Of a DNA stretch of 12,108 nt, positions 1-6,012 are shown piece after piece. The stretch comes from Gammaproteobacteria bacterium (lineage in GTDB: Bacteria; Pseudomonadota; Gammaproteobacteria; HK1). The notes under the pieces are model-generated. The model saw only the letters and a program-made list of their open reading frames with translations. It searched no databases and was not told the DNA's origin. The DNA lies in NCBI GenBank assembly GCA_022822245.1, contig JAJECB010000046.1, forward strand, positions 1-12,108, written 5' to 3'. Positions within the stretch are counted from its first letter, which is position 1, and each line of letters opens with the position of its first letter. Position numbers and translations under genes: made by a program.

Positions 1-352
1 ACGCGATGTTGCCGGCGACGGTGGCCGTGTTGCGCACCATGAGGCCCGCGAAGAGCCGCGCGGACTCGGCGAGCGACGGCGCCGCCTCCGCGATTTCGGG
101 CGAATGCAGGAGATCGGAGACCGTCGTCGCGCCCCCGATGGAGATCCGGTCCGCGCCGAACTCCATGCCCTTGAGCTCCGCGACCTCTCCGAGGCCGACG
201 ATCCGGTCGGGGCGCTCGCGCTTCGCGCGGAGGTCCACGATGAGGTTCGTGCCCCCCGCCAGGGGGGTGGCCGCCGCGCCGCGGCCGGAGCCAAGCGCGT
301 CGAGGGCGTCCGCGAGGGTCGGCGGCATCTCGAGCTCGAACGGTGTGTACAT
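1..352 (-). CDS. FAD-binding (medium, CoxM/XDH-type) subunit of a molybdenum hydroxylase, 5' part only
   Basis: Starts at ATG 352 and runs off the left edge, so only the first 117 codons are visible. The residues MYTPFELEMPPTLADALDAL are the usual N-terminus of the FAD-binding domain of xanthine dehydrogenase / CO-dehydrogenase medium subunits. Two family motifs are present: PLAGGTNLIVDLR (about residues 32-44), the first FAD loop, and MVRNTATVAGNIA at the visible end, the second (TxGGN type, here TVAGN). In this family the flavin subunit passes electrons from the 2Fe-2S subunit and Mo-cofactor subunit to the acceptor, in the cytoplasm. A strong Shine-Dalgarno (CGGAGGAT, about 6 bases before ATG) and a 28-base gap to the upstream SDR gene indicate the same operon. 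The large (Mo) and small (Fe-S) subunits should lie just outside the window. The substrate (CO, purine, nicotinate, aldehyde and so on) cannot be decided from this fragment. Confidence 0.9.
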   Translation of the reverse strand, partial: MYTPFELEMPPTLADALDALGSGRGAAATPLAGGTNLIVDLRAKRERPDRIVGLGEVAELKGMEFGADRISIGGATTVSDLLHSPEIAEAAPSLAESARLFAGLMVRNTATVAGNIA

Positions 353-380
353 GGTGGATCCTCCGACGCGGCCGTTCCCG

Positions 381-1163
381 TCACACGTCCCAACCGCCGT
401 CGACCGCGATGTGCTGGCCCGTGATCTGGCGGCTCTCGTCACTCGCCATGAACAGGACCGCGTTGGCCACGTCCTCGGCGGTCGTCACTCGCCTGAGCGC
501 CATGTCCTGGACGTACTCGTCGTAGACCTCGTCCACGGACCAGCCGCGCCGCCGCGCCTTCTCTTCGCAGAGCTTCTGCATCCGGGGGCCATCCACGATC
601 CCCGGGCAGACCGCGTTGACGTTGATGTTGTGCGGGCCGAGCTCGAGGGCCACCGTCCGGGTGATGCCGCGCACCGCCCACTTCGATGCGCTGTAGGCGG
701 TGCGCATGGCGTAGCCCCGAAGGCCCGAGGTCCCCCCGATGTTGACGATCTTCCCCCCGTTCTGGCGGATCATGGCCGGCACCACGTACTTGATCGGGAG
801 GAAGGTGCCGCGCTCGTTGGCCGCGACCACGTGGTCGAAGTCCGCGACGTCGATGTCCTGCACCGGGGTCTCGATCGGCCCGGTGACCCCGGCGACGTTG
901 ACGAGGATGTCGATGCGCCCGCCGAACACCTCGAGGGCTCGCGCGACCATGGCCCGGACCTCGGCCTCCGAGGTGACGTCGCAGCCCACCACGACCGCGT
1001 CCCGGCCGAGGGCGCGCACCTCCTCCGCCACCTCTTCGAGCGGCGCGGTGTCGCGGGCGGCGAGCACCACGTCCGCGCCTTCCCGGGCGAGGGTCGTCGT
1101 GATCGCCGCCCCCATGCCCTTCGCGGCGCCGGTGACGATCGCCTTCCTGCCTTCGAGCTTCAT
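381..1163 (-). CDS. short-chain dehydrogenase/reductase (SDR), classical type
   Basis: A 261-residue classical SDR, NAD(P)-dependent and presumably oxidising an alcohol or reducing a ketone. Numbered from the ATG at 1163, it has the Rossmann glycine motif TGAAKGMG (11-18), the NVAG version of NNAG (89-92), the helix-4 Asn in AANERG (about 116), YSASK with Tyr157 and Lys161, the PG motif NAVCPGIVDGPR (183-194) and the C-terminal ITGQHIAVDGG. The position that normally holds the catalytic Ser, 13 residues before the Tyr, is Gly (VNIGGTSG), with Thr and Ser in the next two places. The same frame can start at GTG 1220, adding NANGNRNGNG-type residues from a hexamer repeat. I prefer ATG 1163 because GGGA lies 8 bases upstream, the protein then has normal family length, and the extension is not SDR-like. 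It lies 67 bases after hyuB (10 with the GTG) and 28 before the FAD-subunit gene, so it is probably co-transcribed with both. Substrate unknown. Confidence 0.88.
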   Translation of the reverse strand: MKLEGRKAIVTGAAKGMGAAITTTLAREGADVVLAARDTAPLEEVAEEVRALGRDAVVVGCDVTSEAEVRAMVARALEVFGGRIDILVNVAGVTGPIETPVQDIDVADFDHVVAANERGTFLPIKYVVPAMIRQNGGKIVNIGGTSGLRGYAMRTAYSASKWAVRGITRTVALELGPHNINVNAVCPGIVDGPRMQKLCEEKARRRGWSVDEVYDEYVQDMALRRVTTAEDVANAVLFMASDESRQITGQHIAVDGGWDV

Positions 1164-1188
1164 CGCATCGTTCCCATGTGGTTGAACT

Positions 1189-1218
1189 CCGTTGCCGTTC
1201 CTGTTCCCGTTCGCGTTC
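1189..1218 (-). repeat. tandem hexamer, five copies of about GAACGG
   Basis: On the minus strand five hexamers follow one another: GAACGC, GAACGG, GAACAG, GAACGG, CAACGG. They lie between the hyuB stop and the preferred SDR start, inside the possible GTG-initiated extension, where they would encode alternating Asn and small residues. Because the unit is 6 bases, copy-number change would keep the frame but alter leader length or the N-terminus. Confidence 0.7.
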
Positions 1219-1230
1219 ACGTATTCCGCA

Positions 1231-2817
1231 TCACGCCTCCGGCGTCCCGTAGCCGCCGCCGCCGCAGCTCTCCACCACGACCACGTCGTCGCGCCCGAGC
1301 CGTACGTTCGCCTTGCCGGGGAGGTCGGTCTCGCGGCCGTCCGCGTGGGAGACGGTCACCCGGAACGGTGCCCCGGGCTCCCCTCCCCGGAGGCCGTAGG
1401 GGGGCACCACGCGGCGCTCGAACATCGAGGTGACCGACATGTCGTCGCAGAGGATCCGGTACGCCCGGTGGAGGCCGTCGCCGCCCCGGTGGCGGCCGGC
1501 TCCTCCCGAACCGCGGCGCAGGCGCTGGCATTCGATTCGAATCGGATACTCCGCTTCCACGACCTCGGCCGGGGTGTTCATGACGTTCGACATGTGGACG
1601 CGAACCACCGGCGCGCCGTCCCGGTCGTGCCGCGCGCCTTCCCCGCCGCCGTGGGTCTCGTACAGGGTCGTCCAGGCACCGTCGGGGAGCCGCCCGCCGA
1701 ACAGCACGAGCCCCGAGGTGGTGGGCCCGCCCGCCGAGATCCGTTCCGGTCCAATCGGTTCGAGGGCCCGGAACACGGCATCGGCGACCCGTTGCGACGT
1801 CTCGTGATTGCCGCCGACGACCGGACGCTCGGGCCCCGGATCGAGGAGCGAGCCCGGGCGGGTGACGATCGTGAGGGGGCGATAGCAGCCCCCGCTCGGC
1901 TGGATGTGCGGGCCGAGCAGGGTCTTGATCACGTAGAACACGGACGCGGCGGCGATGAACGGGGTGGTGTTGACGGGCCCGCGAGCCGCGTCCGCGGTCT
2001 CGGAGAAATCGAAGGTGGCGCGCTCGCCGCGGACGATCACCCGGACCCGCACCGCGACGGGCCCGCCGTCCGCCGCGTCGTCATCGAGCCAGTCCTCGCC
2101 CTCGAACGCGCCGTCCGGAACCGCCGCGAGGGCCGAACGCATCTGCGCCTCCGCCCGGTCGTGAATGGCGCCGACAGCGGCGAGCACGGTGTCGGTGCCG
2201 TGCTCGCCGAATATCTGCCGCAGACGCGCCTCGCCCGCCCGGGTCGCCGCCATCTGAGCGAGGATGTCGCCTTCGCGCTCCGCCGCCCCGCGCACGTTGG
2301 CGAGCACGAAGTCCAGCTTCTCCCGATCGGGACCTTCGGCCGAGAACAGTCGCACCGGCGGAATGCGCAATCCCTCCTGCCAGGCGTCGGTCGCGCCCGC
2401 GACATAGCTCCCGGGGACCGCGCCGCCGGCGTCGGCCCAATGGGCGAGGTTGACGGCGAAGGCCCGGATCGCTCCGTCGAAGAAGACCGGCCGGATCGCC
2501 TTCACGTCGGGCAGGTGGTTTCCGCCCACTTCCGGGAGGTTGAGGAACCAGACGTCCCCCGGAGCGAGCCGCGCCTTCGGCACCCGCTTGAGGAATTCGC
2601 GCACGGTGAAGCTCATGACGCCCATGTGCATCGGGATGTCGCGGCCCTGCGCGACCAGGTGCCCGTCCGCGTCGGTGACCGCCGAAGAGAGGTCGCCGGC
2701 CTCGCGCAGGAGCGGCGAGCGGGCCGAGCGCATCACCACCAGGGACATCTCTTCCGCGGCCGCGGTCAACGCATGGCGGATGACCTCGAGGGTCACGGGG
2801 TCGACCGGGAGGGTCAT
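1231..2817 (-). CDS. hyuB: HyuB-family (hydantoinase B / oxoprolinase) subunit
   Basis: A 528-residue protein of the HyuB superfamily: N-methylhydantoinase B, the C-terminal half of 5-oxoprolinase, and the matching subunits of acetone/acetophenone carboxylases and caprolactamase. Seen in order: an N-terminal HALTAAAEEMSLVVMRSA helix; GDLSSAVTDADGHLVAQ (41-57), the family D-x-S signature; IPMHMGVM (61-68); GGNHLPDV (98-105) with His101 and Asp104, and LAHWAD with His126 and Asp129, which align with the family's metal-binding His/Asp; a GCYRPL element in mid-protein; a GRHRGGDG element; and the typical C-terminal GGGGYGTP (519-526). The length is normal. HyuB works with HyuA, which phosphorylates the substrate from ATP; together they hydrolyse a lactam/amide ring or carboxylate a carbonyl compound in the cytosol. 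Its ATG overlaps the hyuA stop (ATGA), implying translational coupling, and its own ribosome site is weak. Family assignment is firm; the substrate is open. Confidence 0.93.
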   Translation of the reverse strand: MTLPVDPVTLEVIRHALTAAAEEMSLVVMRSARSPLLREAGDLSSAVTDADGHLVAQGRDIPMHMGVMSFTVREFLKRVPKARLAPGDVWFLNLPEVGGNHLPDVKAIRPVFFDGAIRAFAVNLAHWADAGGAVPGSYVAGATDAWQEGLRIPPVRLFSAEGPDREKLDFVLANVRGAAEREGDILAQMAATRAGEARLRQIFGEHGTDTVLAAVGAIHDRAEAQMRSALAAVPDGAFEGEDWLDDDAADGGPVAVRVRVIVRGERATFDFSETADAARGPVNTTPFIAAASVFYVIKTLLGPHIQPSGGCYRPLTIVTRPGSLLDPGPERPVVGGNHETSQRVADAVFRALEPIGPERISAGGPTTSGLVLFGGRLPDGAWTTLYETHGGGEGARHDRDGAPVVRVHMSNVMNTPAEVVEAEYPIRIECQRLRRGSGGAGRHRGGDGLHRAYRILCDDMSVTSMFERRVVPPYGLRGGEPGAPFRVTVSHADGRETDLPGKANVRLGRDDVVVVESCGGGGYGTPEA

Positions 2818-4832
2818 GCCGCGCGCCCCGCGTCGATGCGGAGGTGGCCGTCACGGTCGGGGACCAGGGTCGCCCCAGGCGGCACCACCGTAGTCGACCA
2901 CGCGTCCTCGACGATGAGCGGTCCCTCGAGGGGGCGTTCCGCGACGAGGGCGGCGCGGTCGTGGCGCGGCGTCATCCTCTTCTCCCCCGCGACGAACGTG
3001 CAGGGGAGGGACCGGAGCCGGGCAGGGTCTGCGCTCCGGGGTTCACGAATCGGCGCGCTCCGGTCGCGGCTCCGGGGCACGAACGCCCGGGTCCGGATGG
3101 ATACCAGCTCCCACGGTTCCTCGGTCGCGAAACCGTAGAGGCTCCGGTGGCGTTCGAAGAAACGCTCGCCCATGCGCGCCGCGTCCTCGAAGGGCGGGTC
3201 GGAGAGCTCGACGGCATAGCTCTGGCCGCGGTAGCGCACGGCCGCGACCTCCTCCACGGTGATCTCGCCCGCGTCGTGGCCGGCCGCCGCGAGAGGGGCG
3301 ACGAGTTGCTTCTCGAGGTCCCGTCGCGCGCGGTGGAGACGTTCCCGATCCCAGTCGGCGACCGCCATGCGGAGGGTTCGCTGCCGGGAGTAGGCCATCT
3401 CCGCCTCGGCGCAGCCGAGGGCCGAGAACACACCCGAATGCGCGGGCACGATCACCTCGTCGATGGAGAAGGCGCGGGCCACCTCGACCGCGTGCATGGG
3501 CCCCGCCCCGCCGAAGGCGAGCAGGGTGCATCCGCGCCCGTCGATGCCGCGCTCCACGGTGACCCGGCGCAACGCCCGCACCGTGGCGGAGTTGGCGACC
3601 CGGACAATGCCGAGCGCGGCCGTCTCGACGTCCACCCCCATCGCCCGCGCGATCGAGTCGAGGGCGGCACGGGCCGCGCCCTCGTCGAGCCGCATCCCGT
3701 CGCCGATAAGCCGTTCCGGGTCCATGTACCCGAGGACGAGGTTCGCGTCGGTCACGGTGGGCTGGTCGCCGCCGAGCGCGTAACACGCGGGTCCCGGCCG
3801 TGCGCCGGCGCTCTCGGGGCCGACGGCGAGCGCCCCGTGATCGAGCCGGGCGACGGAACCGCCTCCCGCGCCGATGGACTCCACCGCCACCATGGGCTGG
3901 CGAACGGGGCGCCCGCCGAGCTCGCGTTCGCCGGTCACCTGCGCCGCGCCGTCGAGGATCAGGCACACGTCGGTGGTGGTGCCGCCCATGTCGAAGCTGA
4001 GCGCCTGGCTTGTGCCGAGGCTCCGGGCGATGCTCCCGGCGGCGGCGACCCCCGCGGCGGGTCCGGAGGCGGCAAGGGCGAGTGGCAGCTCGCGAAGCGC
4101 GTCGGGGGAAGCCATGCCGCCGGCGGAGTGGAACAGGTGCAGCCGTGACCCGGACGGTTTCGCCGATTCGAGCCGGTCGAGGTACGTCGCCGCGAGGGGC
4201 AGGACCCCCGCGCAGAGCGCGGTCGTCGCGGTGCGCTCGTATTCCCGGACCTCCGGGTTGACCCGGCTCGAGAGCGCGACGAAGGGGATGCGCTCGCGAA
4301 GCCGCTCCCCGAGCGCCTCCTCGTGGGAGGGCTCGGCATAGGAGTGAAGCAGCGAGACCGCAACCGCACCGGCGCCGCTCTCGCAAATCCTCCGCACCGC
4401 TTCATCGACCGACCGGAGGTCGAGCGCCTCGAGAACCCTTCCTTCGTGGTCGATCCGTCCGCTCACCTCGAAACGGAGCTCGGAAGGCACTTGGGGCGGT
4501 ACCTTCGGCGGAAGATCGAGGCGATAGAGGTGGCGCCGGTTCTGGCGTCCGATCTCCAGGGTGTCGCGGAAGCCTCGCGTTGCGACCAGGGCAACCTTCG
4601 CGAGGTCGTCCTCGATGATGGCATTGGTGATGAGGGTCGTTCCGTGGACGAGATCGCCCACGTCCGACCATTCGAGGCCGACCGCCTCGAGGGCTGCGAG
4701 CAGGCCCCCCACGCGGTCCCCGGTGCGGGTTGCGACCTTTGCGGTTCGCGCTTCGCCGCACGCGCGTCTCACCGCGACCACGTCCGTGAACGTGCCGCCA
4801 ACGTCGATTCCGACTTCCCATCCGTCTGGCAT
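2814..4832 (-). CDS. hyuA: HyuA-family (hydantoinase A / oxoprolinase) ATP-binding subunit
   Basis: A 672-residue HyuA-family protein of normal length, with an actin/sugar-kinase-like ATP fold. The N-terminus carries the phosphate loop GIDVGGTFTDV (8-18) and HGTTLITNA (63-71). Next come NPEVREYERTATTAL (192-206), the HSAGGMASPDALRELPL segment (235-251), SGPAAGV (256-262), the second phosphate motif DMGGTTTDV (281-289), GAGGGS (321-326), SAGARPGPACYALGG (341-355) and FGGAGPMHAVEVAR (440-453). In this family HyuA activates an amide, lactam or carbonyl substrate with ATP for the partner HyuB, encoded immediately downstream with a 4-base overlap. This is the first gene of the left operon: a well-formed promoter lies about 55-85 bases upstream, and a modest GGAA sits about 8 bases before the ATG. 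Candidates within the family include N-methylhydantoinase, caprolactamase, oxoprolinase and aryl-ketone carboxylases. The gamma-type small subunit of acetone carboxylase is not seen in the window, so that role is less likely. Confidence 0.94.
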   Translation of the reverse strand: MPDGWEVGIDVGGTFTDVVAVRRACGEARTAKVATRTGDRVGGLLAALEAVGLEWSDVGDLVHGTTLITNAIIEDDLAKVALVATRGFRDTLEIGRQNRRHLYRLDLPPKVPPQVPSELRFEVSGRIDHEGRVLEALDLRSVDEAVRRICESGAGAVAVSLLHSYAEPSHEEALGERLRERIPFVALSSRVNPEVREYERTATTALCAGVLPLAATYLDRLESAKPSGSRLHLFHSAGGMASPDALRELPLALAASGPAAGVAAAGSIARSLGTSQALSFDMGGTTTDVCLILDGAAQVTGERELGGRPVRQPMVAVESIGAGGGSVARLDHGALAVGPESAGARPGPACYALGGDQPTVTDANLVLGYMDPERLIGDGMRLDEGAARAALDSIARAMGVDVETAALGIVRVANSATVRALRRVTVERGIDGRGCTLLAFGGAGPMHAVEVARAFSIDEVIVPAHSGVFSALGCAEAEMAYSRQRTLRMAVADWDRERLHRARRDLEKQLVAPLAAAGHDAGEITVEEVAAVRYRGQSYAVELSDPPFEDAARMGERFFERHRSLYGFATEEPWELVSIRTRAFVPRSRDRSAPIREPRSADPARLRSLPCTFVAGEKRMTPRHDRAALVAERPLEGPLIVEDAWSTTVVPPGATLVPDRDGHLRIDAGRAA

Positions 4833-4840
4833 GGTGTCGT

Positions 4841-4884
4841 TTCCGAACGTTTTCCGGTTATCGGAATTTTACTTTGGGATTCCG
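4841..4884. promoter_or_regulatory. candidate operator: four TTCCG/CGGAA half-sites
   Basis: Four pentamers TTCCG or CGGAA lie in this AT-richer stretch (4841-4845, 4852-4856, 4862-4866, 4880-4884). The middle pair makes a perfect 5-5-5 inverted repeat, ttccg-gttat-cggaa (4852-4866). The last two extend to CGGAAT-N11-ATTCCG (4862-4884). They occupy the predicted transcription start and the leader of hyuA, the usual place for a repressor. The cognate regulator is not in the window. Confidence 0.5.
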
Positions 4885-4887
4885 TAA

Positions 4888-4917
4888 ATAATGGTCATGG
4901 CAGGGGCTCGATGTCAA
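4888..4917 (-). promoter_or_regulatory. sigma-70 promoter for the hyuA-hyuB-SDR-FAD-subunit operon
   Basis: On the minus strand a perfect -35 TTGACA (4917-4912) is followed after 18 bases by CATTAT (4893-4888), which matches TATAAT at four of six positions. Transcription would start near 4881, giving a leader of about 50 bases before the hyuA ATG. The surrounding bases are more AT-rich than the rest of the window. Confidence 0.6.
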
Positions 4918-4926
4918 CCCGGGTTG
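4915..4926. promoter_or_regulatory. perfect 12-bp palindrome over the -35 element
   Basis: CAACCCGGGTTG is a perfect palindrome that shares three bases with the TTGACA -35 box. Its position fits an operator whose occupancy would block, or help, RNA polymerase. No regulator gene in the window can be assigned to it. Confidence 0.45.
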
Positions 4927-4958
4927 CCGGCCGACTCGTACGCGGCCGCGCGGCCGGC
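4926..4958. repeat. GC-rich inverted repeat upstream of the hyuA promoter
   Basis: gccggccg (4926-4933) is the exact reverse complement of cggccggc (4951-4958), with a 17-base loop that itself contains the palindrome gcggccgc. The RNA of the crotonase unit could fold here, just before the next promoter. No T-run follows on the minus strand, so it is not a standard intrinsic terminator. Confidence 0.4.
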
Positions 4959-4975
4959 TATCCGGTCGATGCCTG

Positions 4976-5120
4976 GGGCGTGTTCACGCTATCGCACCCC
5001 ATCCACGACGAGTACAAAGAGCCGCAGACCCGGATGAGCGAAGCGTAATCCGCTCTGCCGGTTTCGCCGAGCGTCATTCGCTCCCGGCGCGTTTCCCGGC
5101 CGATTGGCGTGAACACGCCC
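4976..5120. repeat. 14-bp perfect inverted repeat, arms 117 bases apart
   Basis: gggcgtgttcacgc (4976-4989) and gcgtgaacacgccc (5107-5120) are exact reverse complements. Each arm also holds its own near-palindrome GCGTG-N2-CACGC (4978-4989 and 5107-5118), so the two arms look like two copies of one protein-binding site. The right copy begins about 10 bases after the stop codon of the crotonase gene and could also form a 6-bp hairpin (ggcgtg-aa-cacgcc, 5106-5119). Between hyuA and the crotonase gene (4833-5129) I see no gene, only this repeat, the REP-like hairpin, the GC-rich repeat and the hyuA promoter. Confidence 0.6.
5031..5052. repeat. REP-like hairpin, cggat...atccg type
   Basis: cggatgagcgaagcgtaatc, continued by cg, pairs through cggat/atccg (5031-5035 with 5048-5052) and, with a mismatch and a one-base bulge, through agc/gct-type inner pairs around a gaa loop. 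It closely resembles the widely dispersed proteobacterial intergenic hairpin with the core GGATTACGCTxCGCTAATCC, recalled from general knowledge and not searched. It lies about 80 bases after the crotonase stop codon, the usual place for such elements, where they may protect or end transcripts. Confidence 0.5.
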
Positions 5121-5129
5121 TCGTTCGGC

Positions 5130-5885
5130 TCAGGCGCCCCGGAATGCGGGCGGGCGCCGCGCGAGGCGGGCCGCGATCCCTTCCCGGGCATCGTCCGACG
5201 CGCTCACCCGCCGGACCTCGGCCTCGAGATCGTCGTGGGGGACCGCGTCGCGGAAGTCCATCAACCGCACGAGGGTCCGCTTCATGATCCGCACCGCGAG
5301 CGGCGCGTTGGCGGCGAGCCGGCCGACGAGCTTCTGCGCCTCCTCCTCGAGGTCCCCGGGCTCGGCGACCCGGGAGATCATCCCGAGCTCGTACATGCGG
5401 CGCGCAGGCAACGGGTCGCCGAGAAGGAGCATCTCGCGGGCCGCCACCGGGCCGCCCTTCTCGATGATCTTCTTCGTGAGGAACCAGTTCGGGGCAAGTC
5501 CGACCTGGGCGAGGGACATGCCGAACCGGGCCCGGGTGCTCGCGACCGTGAAGTCGCAGTGGAGCGCGATCTCGTTGCCGCCCGCGATGGCGTGCCCCTG
5601 CACCACCGCGACGACGGGGAGCGAGAAGTTCTCGATGGCGCGGAGCGCGGCCACGATCGGGGTCGGGCGCCCGAGGTTCTCGGAGCGTTGGCCGAGGTCC
5701 ATGCCGGCGCAGAACACGGTGCCCGCGGCCCGCAGCACCGCCACCCGTTCTTGCGCCCCCGGATCGGGGGGGAACGCCGCCTCCAGCTCGTCCAGCATCT
5801 CGACGTCGAGCGCGTTGCGCTTCTCCGGACGGTTGAGGGTGACGGTGCGCACCGCCCCCTCGCATTCGACGAGCACTTTCGACAT
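5130..5885 (-). CDS. crotonase-family protein (enoyl-CoA hydratase/isomerase-like)
   Basis: A 251-residue member of the enoyl-CoA hydratase/isomerase superfamily, acting on a CoA thioester in the cytosol. Visible: LNRPEKRNALD (17-27), the first oxyanion-hole segment FCAGMDL (58-64), the second, HAIAGGNEIALHCDF (98-112), and the RFGMSLAQVGLAPN loop (120-133). Compared with rat mitochondrial hydratase, the position of Glu144 (in FGQPE) is Leu125 here, while the Glu164 equivalent is kept as Glu151 in AREMLLLG. With one acid missing, simple syn-hydration is doubtful. Isomerase, dehalogenase-like, hydrolase or ring-cleaving activity is equally possible. The start at ATG 5885 has GGAG 7 bases upstream. 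The upstream gap of 127 bases carries an inverted repeat, and the Ldh2-type gene lies before it on the same strand; whether they share a transcript is unclear. Confidence 0.9.
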   Translation of the reverse strand: MSKVLVECEGAVRTVTLNRPEKRNALDVEMLDELEAAFPPDPGAQERVAVLRAAGTVFCAGMDLGQRSENLGRPTPIVAALRAIENFSLPVVAVVQGHAIAGGNEIALHCDFTVASTRARFGMSLAQVGLAPNWFLTKKIIEKGGPVAAREMLLLGDPLPARRMYELGMISRVAEPGDLEEEAQKLVGRLAANAPLAVRIMKRTLVRLMDFRDAVPHDDLEAEVRRVSASDDAREGIAARLARRPPAFRGA

Positions 5886-5913
5886 CGCAGGACTCCGTTG
5901 CCCGGGGAAGCTT

Positions 5914-6002
5914 GGGGTCAGAGTGGAATATCGGGATCAGGGTGAGGCTTCACGCGCCGCCTCCCGCCATCTCGCCGAAGCCCGAAATCTCGCTCCGACC
6001 CC
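5914..6002. repeat. inverted pair of 22-base REP-like elements (ggggtc...tcggg)
   Basis: The 22-base stretch 5914-5935 (begins ggggtcagag) and the reverse complement of 5981-6002 (begins ggggtcggag) agree at 17 of 22 positions, with 45 bases between the arms. The layout, two imperfect copies head to head filling a short gap between genes, resembles a BIME (paired REP elements). The ggggtcagagtgg core recalls repeats of the ctctgacccc type common in many bacteria, from general knowledge only. In RNA the pair could form a long stem between the dehydrogenase and crotonase reading frames. A small gtga/tcac hairpin lies in the loop (5943-5954). Confidence 0.55.
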
Positions 6003-6012
6003 GGATCTTTCG

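Noticed and set aside
1192..3138. A 648-codon plus-strand open frame, and similar ones at 6-1433 and 2844-4148.
   Set aside because: They are antisense shadows of the FAD subunit, SDR, hyuB and hyuA genes with biased composition and no domain motifs.
5106..5119. Intrinsic terminator after the crotonase gene (ggcgtg-aa-cacgcc hairpin).
   Set aside because: The stem is short, the loop is only two bases and no T-run follows on the minus strand. It fits better as a copy of the repeated dyad.
4958..5191. A 77-codon minus-strand frame in the gap between the crotonase gene and hyuA.
   Set aside because: It overlaps the end of the crotonase gene, includes the repeat elements, has no clear ribosome site and shows no family motif.
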